Positions 51,581-59,506 of a DNA stretch of 64,000 nt are shown here, piece by piece (position 1 is the first letter of the stretch; each line of letters begins with the position of its first letter). This stretch comes from CAZOZZ01 sp965247425 (GTDB lineage: Bacteria; Acidobacteriota; Terriglobia; 20CM-2-55-15): positions 1,612,001 to 1,676,000 of the forward strand of contig OZ252023.1 of the NCBI GenBank assembly GCA_965247425.1. Reading direction: 5' to 3'. Position numbers and translations under genes: made by a program. The notes beneath the pieces were generated by a model that searched no databases, had not been told where the DNA came from, and saw only the letters and a program-made list of their open reading frames with translations.

Positions 51581-53407
51581 CTAATGATTAAATACAAAGT
51601 CCAGTTTGTTCAGGAGCACCCACTGGCAGTCGGTCAGCCACTGTTCGTAATCACCCCCCTTGGCGCTCAGAAGTATTTCGAATTCTTCGTCCGTGGACCA
51701 TCGACCGAGGGTCGCAAGAAACAGCCGGTCGACGGCCTCGCGATCGCCCAGGTTCGCCTGCGCCACCCGGGTGACGTGGGTCAGGACTCCACGGTTCGCG
51801 AACGCGCGGTCGTTGATCTGGCCGTCGTTCATCATGAACAGGGCATGGAGAACGGTCGAATCCTTGCTGCCGGGTGTCTGCCACCAGTCGCCCCGCCCTA
51901 ACTTGTCCAGAAAATTCATGAGCTGGTAGTTGCTTCGCGGTTCGCTCGGGTCCGGAAGCTGTCCCGCGTAATAGAGTGGACGATCGAAACCTTCAACCCA
52001 CATTGGGGTCTCGGTTCTCGTTGCCGTTATGACGGCATCGTAAATTTCTTCAGGCGTCATCCGCCTCGGAACGTGTTTGGCAAAGAACAGTTCGTACTCC
52101 GGCTTCCATTCTCCGGGATAGTTGCTGGAAAGCTGGTAGGCCCGTGATTCCGAGATCAGACGAATGATGCGGTGAATGCTGTAGTTACTGCGGATGAACT
52201 CGTCGGTCAGCGCCTCCATCAGCTCGGGATGGGTGGGTTGAAGCGCCCACGGAGCGGGCGGAGGATTGTCTGGATCGATTCGCGCCAGGTCCCAGCCGTT
52301 CGGCGGATCAACGATTCCGGCCCTGAAAAAGTGCGCCCAGATGTAGTTCACGGTTGCGCGTGCAAACTGTCGGTCGGACACGACCATCCGCGCCAGCTCC
52401 GAGCGCCAGTTCGCTGTCCCCGGTTCTTCGCCGGTAAACATGTAAACCGGTGTTTTTGCCACGCTCGTGCGAAAGGGACGGGGCCCCGGATTGTTCGGAT
52501 CGACGACGCCCGTGTAAACGCCTGTCGGCCTGTCGGCGATTATGAAGTGGGACTGTTCCTCGAAGGCGTCGACCGGCAACTGGATGAGGTTCGTCCGCGC
52601 GAGGAAAGCCGACAAGCCCCAGAACTCCTCACGGCGGCGCTCGGAGAGGTAGAGGTTGATTTCCTCCAGGTGATTGGCGCCGTCATGGCACGACACACAC
52701 TCGGTCCGGACCCCGAGAAACTTCGAGGTGATACGGTCCGCGAGGACGTCCCAGGTGTCTTGGACCGGATCGCCTTCCTGCACTCCGCGGACCAGGAAGT
52801 TCAGCGGCCCCTGTTCGAGTGAATCGCCCGACGTCGCGATGAGCTCGGTCACGACTTCCGAATAGGACCTGTCCCCCTCCACAAAGTCGCGAAGGTAGTT
52901 GTAGAAGAGATTCCGTCCCGGTATGCCGATGAAATAGTAATACTGGCTGGTGACCTCGAAGTGGTTCGCAAAAAACGAGGTCCAGTTGTCGACGAACGCT
53001 TCAGAACTCATCAACTCGTCGATCAGCCTGGCTCGCTTGTTTGCACCCGTGTCCGCAACAAAACTCCGTACTCGCGCCTCGGAGGGGATACGCCCGGTCA
53101 AGTCCAGCGACAGGCGCCGAAGGATTTCGACGTCGCTGGTCAGCGTCGCGGGTTCGACACTCGCCACAGCCATCTTGCGAAAGATTTCGTCGTCGATAAT
53201 GTTGTTTCCCGGCGGGGTGACGTCTCTCGGTCCGGACCACATGAGGACAGGCCGGACAAGATTCGTGCTCATGGCCTGGGAGGTCCGTTCCACCTCCAGC
53301 CGTGCGCTGTATATCTGCCGTTGGGGCTTTGGATAAGCCGGGCAGTACGGGTCATCACCAGCCGCCAGTGAGGCCAATAATGCGAGCACGATGGGTATGC
53401 GAATCAT
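51581..53407 (-). CDS. DUF1549/DUF1553-family protein with c-type haem motif
   Basis: 608 residues, first gene of the operon. Signal peptide MIRIPIVLALLASLAAGDD. The DUF1549 part has DDEIFRKMAVASVEPATLTSDVEILRRLSLDLTGRIPS (split across residues 70-110) and DNWTSFFANHFEV. A single CxxCH (TECVSCHDGANHLEEI) sits in the middle, as in planctomycete cytochromes of this group. The DUF1553 part has FARATVNYIWAHFFRAGIVDP, HPELMEALTDEFI, IIRLISESRAYQLSSNYP and VPRRMTPEEIYDAVI. It would be periplasmic. These proteins are abundant in Planctomycetota and some Acidobacteriota, and their function is not settled. Confidence 0.85.
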   Translation of the reverse strand: MIRIPIVLALLASLAAGDDPYCPAYPKPQRQIYSARLEVERTSQAMSTNLVRPVLMWSGPRDVTPPGNNIIDDEIFRKMAVASVEPATLTSDVEILRRLSLDLTGRIPSEARVRSFVADTGANKRARLIDELMSSEAFVDNWTSFFANHFEVTSQYYYFIGIPGRNLFYNYLRDFVEGDRSYSEVVTELIATSGDSLEQGPLNFLVRGVQEGDPVQDTWDVLADRITSKFLGVRTECVSCHDGANHLEEINLYLSERRREEFWGLSAFLARTNLIQLPVDAFEEQSHFIIADRPTGVYTGVVDPNNPGPRPFRTSVAKTPVYMFTGEEPGTANWRSELARMVVSDRQFARATVNYIWAHFFRAGIVDPPNGWDLARIDPDNPPPAPWALQPTHPELMEALTDEFIRSNYSIHRIIRLISESRAYQLSSNYPGEWKPEYELFFAKHVPRRMTPEEIYDAVITATRTETPMWVEGFDRPLYYAGQLPDPSEPRSNYQLMNFLDKLGRGDWWQTPGSKDSTVLHALFMMNDGQINDRAFANRGVLTHVTRVAQANLGDREAVDRLFLATLGRWSTDEEFEILLSAKGGDYEQWLTDCQWVLLNKLDFVFNH

Positions 53408-53826
53408 GGCTGTTAGCGAGCCGTACGCGCAGTCTGCAGCGAGCAGCTCTCAGTGCGGGTTTGACAGGATTGTTTGTCGGCTACCCGCTTGTTTAGAAGA
53501 ACTTAAGTAAACACGCTGGTCCTGAGTGTGACATGAGGCCATCAATTTGCTATTGGAAATGTGTAAACATCCGGGGCTGGACGCTTTCAGGGACCACGTT
53601 GTTGCGATCAGGAACGCCGTTTACCGTGAACAGATACTGAGGTTGGAGGCTTCGAGGAGGAGTTCGGCCATCTGGGCCAAATGTCAGGAAAGCGTGTCGG
53701 GGTGGCCGTCCCTGGCCACCCGCGGAAAAGACGAGGACTGACACAGGATCTCCCTGCCTATTCGCCGCTCAAACCCCGCGGGCGCCCACGGAGGGACGCC
53801 CCGACACTCATTCCCGGACTTTTCTT
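53408..53826. other. intergenic region with repeat family 2 copy C
   Basis: 419 bp upstream of the DUF1549 gene and downstream of the Gly/Arg-rich small gene. The first 270 bp hold no gene or clear signal. The repeat copy C fills 53689-53809. The stretch immediately before 53407 should contain the promoter of the DUF1549 operon, but I cannot pick out one. Confidence 0.5.
53689..53809. repeat. inverted-repeat element family 2, copy C
   Basis: 121 bp: left GCGTGTCGGGGTGGCCGTCC, right GGACGCCCCGACACTC, with the inner hairpin GGTGGCCGTCCCTGGCCACC and CCCGCGGGCGCCCACGGAGG. Copy B at 47239 matches it through most of its length. It ends about 18 bp before the stop of the small secreted gene at 53827. 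Confidence 0.8.
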
Positions 53827-54285
53827 CTATCCTGCGGGTGTGAGGGTGAACGTCGCTTCGGCGCCCATGCCACCTCCGCGTCTGCCGCCACCACCACCGC
53901 CGCCGCGACCGCCACGTCCGCCGCGACCTCCGCGACCACCACGTCCGCCGCGACCACCACCGCCGCCTTCGATGGTACGGGTCAACTTAATTTCGCCGTC
54001 TGTGAACGTACCGGTGTAAGCGAGCGTCAGGGTCCTTTGCCCGCGCGTCACAGCATGCTTGAACGAGATCTTGTCGCCGTCGATACTTCCGTCCTGGATT
54101 TCGGCCTCTCCGGTGAATTCGCTGTTGACGCTTCCGGTAAGCGAGTCGCCGTCGACCTCGAAATTAAATGTCATTTCCTGGTCGCCCTGTGGGCCCGGGA
54201 CATTTGCCTTCCACATACCGTCCTGGCCGTAGCCGGGCAGGGCGATCAGTATCACCGACGCGAGGATCAAAAGTCGGAACCTCAT
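53827..54285 (-). CDS. small secreted protein with RGG-repeat tail
   Basis: 152 residues. Signal peptide MRFRLLILASVILIALPGYG. A short beta-rich domain at 22-105 (MTFNFEVDGDSLTGSVNSEF, DGDKISFKHAVTRGQRTLTL) resembles lipocalin-like or membrane-interacting 'glycoside' pads seen in acidobacterial secreted proteins. It is followed by about 35 residues of near-pure Gly and Arg (repeats of GGR/RGG) and a short beta end EATFTLTPAG. The DNA for the tail is a slipped-strand-prone GCC/ACC repeat at about 53872-53975. The role of the tail is unknown; a nucleic-acid or polyanion contact is a guess. Monocistronic. Confidence 0.7.
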   Translation of the reverse strand: MRFRLLILASVILIALPGYGQDGMWKANVPGPQGDQEMTFNFEVDGDSLTGSVNSEFTGEAEIQDGSIDGDKISFKHAVTRGQRTLTLAYTGTFTDGEIKLTRTIEGGGGGRGGRGGRGGRGGRGGRGGGGGGGRRGGGMGAEATFTLTPAG

Positions 54286-54412
54286 GGGTTCTCCTCCTGT
54301 TTACTATTCGGGTTCGAAAACGACCGGACAAACCGATCTCTTTACGATTACTACGGTGGTTAGACGATGGAGGTTACGGTCCGCGGCCCCATTAGCGGCC
54401 ATTTAACATGAC

Positions 54413-54991
54413 TTAACGTCTTGCTCCGGGCTTCTCCGTCAGCGTTTCGAGCAGTTCCCCTGACGGAGTGACGACGACCAGTTCCACCGATTCCCATTCG
54501 TCTTTTCCGGATTTGGCGAATCGAACGAACTGGTATCCCTGGCGGGTCGGTTGGACGGTGACCGTGTAGATGTTGTCTTTCCGGACGACAGACAGGACTT
54601 CGTGGAAAAAGGACCAGAGTTCAAGGAAACGTCCCTGTTCGATCTGTTCCATCCACCAGGCGTCGTTACAATGGCGAGTGGTTTCCTTCGCCGCCCAGGC
54701 GCCGGAGAGTTTTTCAACGTCGACCTCCGCGCCCTCTCCGTCTTTACCCTGGTAAAAAATGAAGTCCCGGACCCAGACGTATGGCTCCTGTCGGGAACGG
54801 TCGCGCAGGCGACGTTGCTGGACCTCTTCGGTGGGCCGTGTCCAAAGTTTCGATTCCAGACAGACAAAGACGTCGAGTTTCTCGCCGTCCTGCGCCGAGG
54901 CCAGTGGGGTGGTCGAGTGCAGGATCAGACCGGCAACCACGAGGTTCCTCACCATCGACGCGAGGCAAACGTTCAGTCGGATGTTGTCCAT
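54413..54991 (-). CDS. secreted protein of unknown function
   Basis: 192 residues from the ATG at 54991; 54955 (MVRNLVVAGLILHSTTPLASA) is a shorter alternative, and both give a signal peptide ending LASAQDG. The mature part has FVCLESKLWTRPTEEVQQRR, YVWVRDFIFYQGKDGEGAEV, a Cys-Trp segment TTRHCNDAWWMEQIEQG, and a strand-rich C-terminus (YTVTVQPTRQGYQFVRF, VELVVVTPSGELLETL). I do not recognise the family. No operon partner is obvious; the next gene upstream on the same strand ends 100 bp away. Confidence 0.6.
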   Translation of the reverse strand: MDNIRLNVCLASMVRNLVVAGLILHSTTPLASAQDGEKLDVFVCLESKLWTRPTEEVQQRRLRDRSRQEPYVWVRDFIFYQGKDGEGAEVDVEKLSGAWAAKETTRHCNDAWWMEQIEQGRFLELWSFFHEVLSVVRKDNIYTVTVQPTRQGYQFVRFAKSGKDEWESVELVVVTPSGELLETLTEKPGARR

Positions 54992-55091
54992 TGCTTTAAG
55001 CCCGATAAATCGTCTATTTATCGTACTCCCCCAGGAGGGTGCCCGCCAGTTTTTGCGGGTGACGATTAAGCTGCTGGGAGCTGGCTTTCAC

Positions 55092-55895
55092 TCAGCCCCA
55101 CCCAAACCCGGCAAGTGAGACGACACCGGCAAGAATCATAGCGATGCCCGCGTAACGCCCCCCTCTGGCGCCGAACCGCATCACTTTCTCCGACAGGACG
55201 AACAGAGTGATCAACGCAATCCACAACAGGTTCATCACGCCTCCGAGGAACAGGAGCCCCATCAGGACCCAGCAACATCCCAGGCAGAACGCCCCGTGGT
55301 GCAGCCCCATGCGAAACGCTCCGCCCACTCCCTTCCGCCAGTGTTGGGCAAGAAAATGCGCAGGAGCGCGGCAGTGGTCGAGGCAGGAATTCTTGAGAGG
55401 CGTCCACTGGTAGAGGCCGGCTGCGATGAGAAGGACCGCGCCGAACTTCGGGCTGGTGGTCACCATCATCGGTGAAAGAAGGGCCGCCTGGTCGAGCAGC
55501 CACTGAGCCGCAGTTGCGCCGACACTGAAGAGGCACCACATGGCGACGTATCCGGCCACGAAGATTCCGGTTGCGGGAAGCGGCGTGTTCTGGTTGGCCG
55601 CTTTCCTCGCAACCGCCGCGTACATCAGGGTCATGGGCACCGCGGTGGGAACCATCATCCCCACCATCATCACCGTCCACATCAGAAACATGAGGAGGAA
55701 GTCGACTCCCCCCCACGGCCGGATCCGGACCAGATCGGCGGCCCCGGACATCGGCATGTCGCCCATGCCCTCAGCCATAAGGAAGAGGTAGATCCACGCC
55801 AGCAGCGTCACGCCGGCCAGGGAGGTGAGTATCGCGGTCCGGTCCCGTTTCGGCAGGGAAGCAGCTGGCGAAGCGGGCTGAGACATGCCGCTCAT
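55092..55895 (-). CDS. DUF2182 predicted metal-binding membrane protein
   Basis: 267 residues with about seven helices. Family signatures: LLMFLMWTVMMVGMMVPTAVPMTLMYA, Met-rich, and GLYQWTPLKNSCLDHCRAP with the CLDHC group. LHHGAFCLGCCWVLMGLLFLGG is the second conserved block. DUF2182 proteins are Met-, His- and Cys-rich inner-membrane proteins thought to handle metal ions, and usually stand next to DUF1326 genes, as here. The DUF1326 gene ends 37 bp upstream on the same strand, so they form an operon. Function not established. Confidence 0.85.
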   Translation of the reverse strand: MSGMSQPASPAASLPKRDRTAILTSLAGVTLLAWIYLFLMAEGMGDMPMSGAADLVRIRPWGGVDFLLMFLMWTVMMVGMMVPTAVPMTLMYAAVARKAANQNTPLPATGIFVAGYVAMWCLFSVGATAAQWLLDQAALLSPMMVTTSPKFGAVLLIAAGLYQWTPLKNSCLDHCRAPAHFLAQHWRKGVGGAFRMGLHHGAFCLGCCWVLMGLLFLGGVMNLLWIALITLFVLSEKVMRFGARGGRYAGIAMILAGVVSLAGFGWG

Positions 55896-55932
55896 TCTTG
55901 TTTCCGAGCGGATGGGTCCGCCACTGGATGTG

Positions 55933-56565
55933 TCAGCGGATTACGCCGTCCTGGTTCATGTGGAGCAGGTTGAACTGGCCGTAGCTTCCGGAGAATTCCA
56001 ACTCGATGCTCCCCTTCACGCTTGTCGTGCCCGTGCCCATTTCGGCGTAGGTGTATTCGAACCCGTTGGGAAGATGAATCCTGGATCGGGCTATGCTCCC
56101 GTCGATCGGATTCGTAATCGGCGTGCCTGTCGATTCGATCATGTCCGGGATCTTGATACTCCCCGTTCTTGCTTCGACGTCGATCGACAGGTCGATCGGC
56201 TTCGACAGCGTCTCGAGGACCTTCGACATCGTGCTGTTGTAGACGAAGAAGTGTGTGGCGCCCGGGGCAGTGGATTCCCCGTGAAGGATCTTGCGGAGAG
56301 CTTCGCGTTGATCGTCATCGGCGCGCTCATCGATAATCACTTGCTGTGTGCCGTTGCCTTCAATGATTTCGCCCGGCCACTTCACGAGTATCACCCAGTT
56401 CAGACCGCCCAGCCGCGTGTCGTTGAAGTAGCCCTCCTCGATGATGCCACTCACGATAGCCTCACATTTCCCATAGGTGCTGGGGGCGCTGAACTGGCAC
56501 GGGCAGCCCCAGTCGCAGTTGCAGTTACCGTATTCTCTGCCGCGTAGCATCCACTTATCCGACAT
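55933..56565 (-). CDS. DUF1326-family protein
   Basis: 210 residues, soluble, no signal peptide. The start MSDKWMLRGREYGNCNCDWG with CNCDWGCPCQF carries four cysteines in a CxCxxxCxC cluster, a likely metal-binding site. The rest is a beta-rich domain (TYGKCEAIVSGIIEEGYFND, LVKWPGEIIEGNGTQQVII, KVLETLSKPIDLSIDVEA). Nearly always paired with DUF2182, which follows 37 bp downstream here. A role in metal handling or thiol chemistry is inferred from the cysteines only. Confidence 0.85.
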   Translation of the reverse strand: MSDKWMLRGREYGNCNCDWGCPCQFSAPSTYGKCEAIVSGIIEEGYFNDTRLGGLNWVILVKWPGEIIEGNGTQQVIIDERADDDQREALRKILHGESTAPGATHFFVYNSTMSKVLETLSKPIDLSIDVEARTGSIKIPDMIESTGTPITNPIDGSIARSRIHLPNGFEYTYAEMGTGTTSVKGSIELEFSGSYGQFNLLHMNQDGVIR

Positions 56566-56637
56566 CTAGGGGCCTCCTGTTTCTAAACGGGCACATCATA
56601 CACGCAAGTCCGCGCTATACACTTAGGGTTTTGGACT

Positions 56638-56771
56638 TCAGATTTCCCCGATTTTTCGTTGAATAGAACCACTATTCGCCTCAAAATCGAGAAAATGCCT
56701 CAAAGTCGAGGGAATCTGACCTCGATTCTCCACTTTCTCGCTACGATCCCTTCTGCCGCACAGGCTCCTAG
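56638..56771 (+). repeat. MITE-like element family 1, copy 4, left-truncated
   Basis: 134 bp matching the other copies from AGATTTCCCCGATTTTTCGT to the right terminus TTCTGCCGCACAGGCTCCTAG. The left terminal repeat and the GCGGTATAAT core are missing. Two 19-bp internal units are present (GCCTCAAAATCGAGAAAAT and GCCTCAAAGTCGAGGGAAT). The terminal CTAG at 56768-56771 is read by the neighbouring minus-strand gene as its stop codon. Confidence 0.85.
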
Positions 56772-58156
56772 CCAATTATCAAATTCCCGGCGATCACGAG
56801 CACGGGCACCAGGATGATCGTTCTCTGGATAAAGATCAGAACCAGGTCGATGAACGTAAGTGGAAGGATCGACCGCAGCAACAGGATGCCGACTTCGGAC
56901 ATATAGATGAGCTGACAGACCGAAAGCCCGGCCAGCACGAACTTCGTCAACTCGAAATCGATGTCCGCGGCCATGACAGCCGGGAGGAACTGGTCGAGGA
57001 AGCCGACCAGCAGCCCGGGTGCGGCCGCACCGGCTCCACCCACACCCATCAACTCCAGCAGGGGCACCAGTGGAAGCGCCAGCCAACCGAAGATCGGTGT
57101 GTGCAGGGCGACAATCATGACAAGGACAACCATTCCCATACTGGCGCCGATGACGCCGAACACCGCGTCCGCCATCGAACGCCCGGAACTGGCGGCATAT
57201 CCCTTCATTCCCGGAGCTCGTTCGGCTCTCTGGACCGCACGTGTCAAGGCCAGCCGCGGGATGGAGATTCCGCTGGGACGATCTTCCTCAGGCGATCCGA
57301 CGGCGCCCGGGAAGACGGTGTCGGGCTTCCGGGACAGCGGCGGAATGCGCGGCGTAATAATCGCGGCGATGATGCACGCTATGGCGACCGTAATGTACCA
57401 GGGGAAAAAGATGTGGTCGATCCCGGCCACCGAAGCGATCAGCACCGCGAACGGAACCGAGACCACCGAAAAATTTGTAGCGACGGCTGCGGCCTCGCGT
57501 ACGTTGTAGGAGCCGTTCCGATACTGCTCGATCGTGATCAGCAACCCGACGCTTGCCGCGGCCACGAACGACGCCGTGGCATCGATCGCCGCACGGCCCG
57601 GGAGCCGGAACAGGCGAATGAACACCGGCCGCACCAGAGTCCCGATGAACTCCATGGCCCCGTAATTGGTCAGCAGCGGGAGAAACATGCACGAGGTGAT
57701 GAAGATCAGGAACATTTGCTCGCCGATCTCCACGTATGCCGTGCGACCGGTGTCGTCGCCGATGATCAGCTGCGGTCCGCTCTCCATCAGGAACATGACG
57801 CCGAACACGGCGCCAAGAATACGAAGCACGGTCCAGAATGGGGTGGTTTTGAAGATCCCGACCACGAGCTGGTTCTTGGGTAACCAGGGGAACTTGAGCC
57901 AACTGTAGGCGACACTGGCCAGCGCCGTGACCACGCACAACGTGACCAGGCTCTGAAGAACCAAGCTGCCCATTGCCCCGTGAAGCGTGGACACGATGAC
58001 CGCGATCGGGATGGTCAGGTTGCCCCCGACCTGCACCGGCGCCAGGAACAGGAAGAGTCCAAGCGCCGAAGGTAGGGCGAACCGGGCGATCTTCGCCCAA
58101 TCCATGGGTTGGTCCGATGTTGATTCTGGCGCCGCGTTCTGTTCCAACTCGCTCAC
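56768..58156 (-). CDS. YjiH/nucleoside-recognition (gate) domain membrane protein
   Basis: 462 residues with about ten helices, from the ATG at 58156. Family features: an N-terminal helical part (FALPSALGLFLFLAPVQVGG), the gate-like segment FGVMFLMESGPQLIIGDDTG, LPGRAAIDATASFVAAASVGLLIT with the polar membrane motif, and VPFAVLIASVAGIDHIFFPWY. The C-terminal half repeats the theme (GGAGAAAPGLLVGFLDQFLPA). Related proteins are implicated in transport of nucleosides or in cell-envelope functions. Its stop TAG lies inside the terminal repeat of a family 1 element, so the last residues GNLIIG may derive from the insertion junction. Monocistronic. Confidence 0.78.
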   Translation of the reverse strand: MSELEQNAAPESTSDQPMDWAKIARFALPSALGLFLFLAPVQVGGNLTIPIAVIVSTLHGAMGSLVLQSLVTLCVVTALASVAYSWLKFPWLPKNQLVVGIFKTTPFWTVLRILGAVFGVMFLMESGPQLIIGDDTGRTAYVEIGEQMFLIFITSCMFLPLLTNYGAMEFIGTLVRPVFIRLFRLPGRAAIDATASFVAAASVGLLITIEQYRNGSYNVREAAAVATNFSVVSVPFAVLIASVAGIDHIFFPWYITVAIACIIAAIITPRIPPLSRKPDTVFPGAVGSPEEDRPSGISIPRLALTRAVQRAERAPGMKGYAASSGRSMADAVFGVIGASMGMVVLVMIVALHTPIFGWLALPLVPLLELMGVGGAGAAAPGLLVGFLDQFLPAVMAADIDFELTKFVLAGLSVCQLIYMSEVGILLLRSILPLTFIDLVLIFIQRTIILVPVLVIAGNLIIG

Positions 58157-58578
58157 GTCGGTTTACCTCGGGAAGATATGCTTTCGGTCCGTGTTCCTGT
58201 CGATGGTCCCGTTCCGTCGATTCGAAGGCCTGGTTCAAAACCAACGTGACACGATGTAGGCTTTCTTGTTTTCAACAACTTAGCTGTTTATTCGCAGGAT
58301 GGTAAAGAGTAGTCTTTCCGGCACGTCAGGTCAAGGGTGTGCGGTGTCGGGAGTTAACGCCTTCCTATCAAGGATTTCCGGTGATGGTGCAGCGCTCGGA
58401 GACCCTTGAAGTATCAAGCTTGACTATCGACGCTGAACTTCAGAGAATGCCGTTCCCTGGATTTGATGACACGAGTTCTTGTGAGTTGAGAAGTCGGACC
58501 GTCGCTCCGTTCGCTTTTCGGGGAGGCGGGCGTTCTATCGGCGGCCTGTAAGATTAAGAAACCGAGAAGGAGACTGAC
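58157..58578. other. intergenic region, no gene seen
   Basis: 422 bp between two divergent genes. Nothing codes convincingly here. A short inverted repeat CTTGAAGTATCAAG is the only local structure. The 3' end carries GAGAAGGAGACTGAC, the ribosome site of the gene at 58579. Promoters of both flanking genes should lie here but are not resolved. Confidence 0.4.
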
Positions 58579-59248
58579 ATGAAGAAGATCCAGTTTGTGC
58601 TCGTAGTTATTGCGCTGCTGACGTTCGCCGCAGACGGCTTGGCGCAGCGCGGACGTGGTCGCGGCCGAGGTCGTGGCGGACCGCCCCCGGCGATGAGTTT
58701 CTTCATTGACGAGCGTCGGTGGCGGGAACGGCGCCGACCTGGGTGGCCTGGCAGGCGCGGACCGCCATTGCCAGGAACTCGCTGAAGCAGCGGGCTCGAC
58801 CGGCAAGACATGGCGTGCCTACCTCAGCACGAGCGGCTCCGGCGGCGTGAACGCCCGCGACCGTATCGGAGACGGCCCGTGGCACAACGCCAACGGCGAG
58901 ATGGTCGCCGCGACCGTTGCGGATCTTCACGGTGACGTCCAGCGCGATCGCAACAATCTGACCAAGATGAGTGCGCTGAATGAAAAGGGCGATGGCGTCA
59001 GCGGAAGAGGTGACGATGTCAACCGGCACGACATCTTGACAGGCTCGAACTCCGACGGCCGGGCTTCCGATCAGACGTGCGACAACTGGACAAACAGCGG
59101 AGAGGGCAGCGCGATGATCGGCCACCACGATCGTACCGGTGGCGGGAACACATCGTGGAACTCGGCCCATGCGACCCGGGGTTGCGATCAGGAGTCTCTG
59201 GTACGGACCGGCGGCGCGGGCCTGTTCTATTGCTTCGCGACTAACTAA
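58579..59248 (+). pseudogene. secreted lectin-like/DUF1554-like protein, frameshifted after the signal region
   Basis: The ATG at 58579 follows AAGGAG. The first frame gives a signal peptide (MKKIQFVLVVIALLTFAADG) and a basic RGRGRGRGRGG stretch, then PPPAMSFFI, after which it runs out of frame. The rest is in the +1 frame from about 58710: TSVGGGNGADLGGLAGADRH, WRAYLSTSGSGGVNARDRIG, GPWHNANGEMVAATVADLHG, NEKGDGVSGRGDDVNRHDIL and four cysteines, ending RTGGAGLFYCFATN. Related secreted proteins read MSFF[IV]TSVG without a break, so one extra base near 58709 (or a sequencing error) splits the gene. About 220 residues when joined. The lectin-like call is tentative. Confidence 0.65.
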
Positions 59249-59255
59249 AACAGGC

Positions 59256-59295
59256 TTCGGTGCAGGTGCGTTTAGGACAGCACACCTGCACCGAA
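59256..59295. terminator. perfect 13-bp stem hairpin between convergent genes
   Basis: TTCGGTGCAGGTG (59256-59268) and CACCTGCACCGAA (59283-59295) are perfect reverse complements around a 14-base loop. It sits directly between the ends of the lectin-like gene and the convergent ribbon-helix-helix gene, the expected place for a shared terminator. No long T tract follows on either side. A second overlapping stem AGGACAGC/GCTGTCCT uses the loop, so alternate folding is possible. Confidence 0.65.
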
Positions 59296-59308
59296 TCCTC
59301 CGCTGTCC

Positions 59309-59497
59309 TCAGGAGTCGGGATCTTTCTGATCGGGCGATATCTTCTTGCCGCCACGAACGCCTTTCCTCTTGTCCACCGCCTGCCTCAACAGGTATTCGA
59401 TCTGGCCGTTCACGCTGCGCAGGTCGTCCTGCGACCACTTCATCAGGTCTTCCCAGAGCTTCACATCGATACGCAGGAGAAATGCCTTGCGTGACAC
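59309..59497 (-). CDS. small ribbon-helix-helix (Arc-like) DNA-binding protein
   Basis: 62 residues. MSRKAFLLRIDVKLWEDLMKWSQD is a ribbon strand followed by helix A, and LRSVNGQIEYLLRQAVDKR is the second helix with its turn, the arrangement of Arc/MetJ-type dimeric repressors. A charged tail (KKISPDQKDPDS) follows. It begins 9 bp after the SPFH stop, so both share a transcript; such pairs recur in bacteria. The AT-rich palindrome in front of the SPFH gene is a candidate operator, suggesting autoregulation. Target not proved. Confidence 0.78.
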   Translation of the reverse strand: MSRKAFLLRIDVKLWEDLMKWSQDDLRSVNGQIEYLLRQAVDKRKGVRGGKKISPDQKDPDS

Positions 59498-59506
59498 GAT
59501 TCGATC

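Noticed and set aside
57288..58244. Alternative minus-strand frame of 318 codons over the YjiH-like gene
   Set aside because: Rich in Arg/Pro/His with no membrane segments; the other frame has a clear helical membrane pattern.
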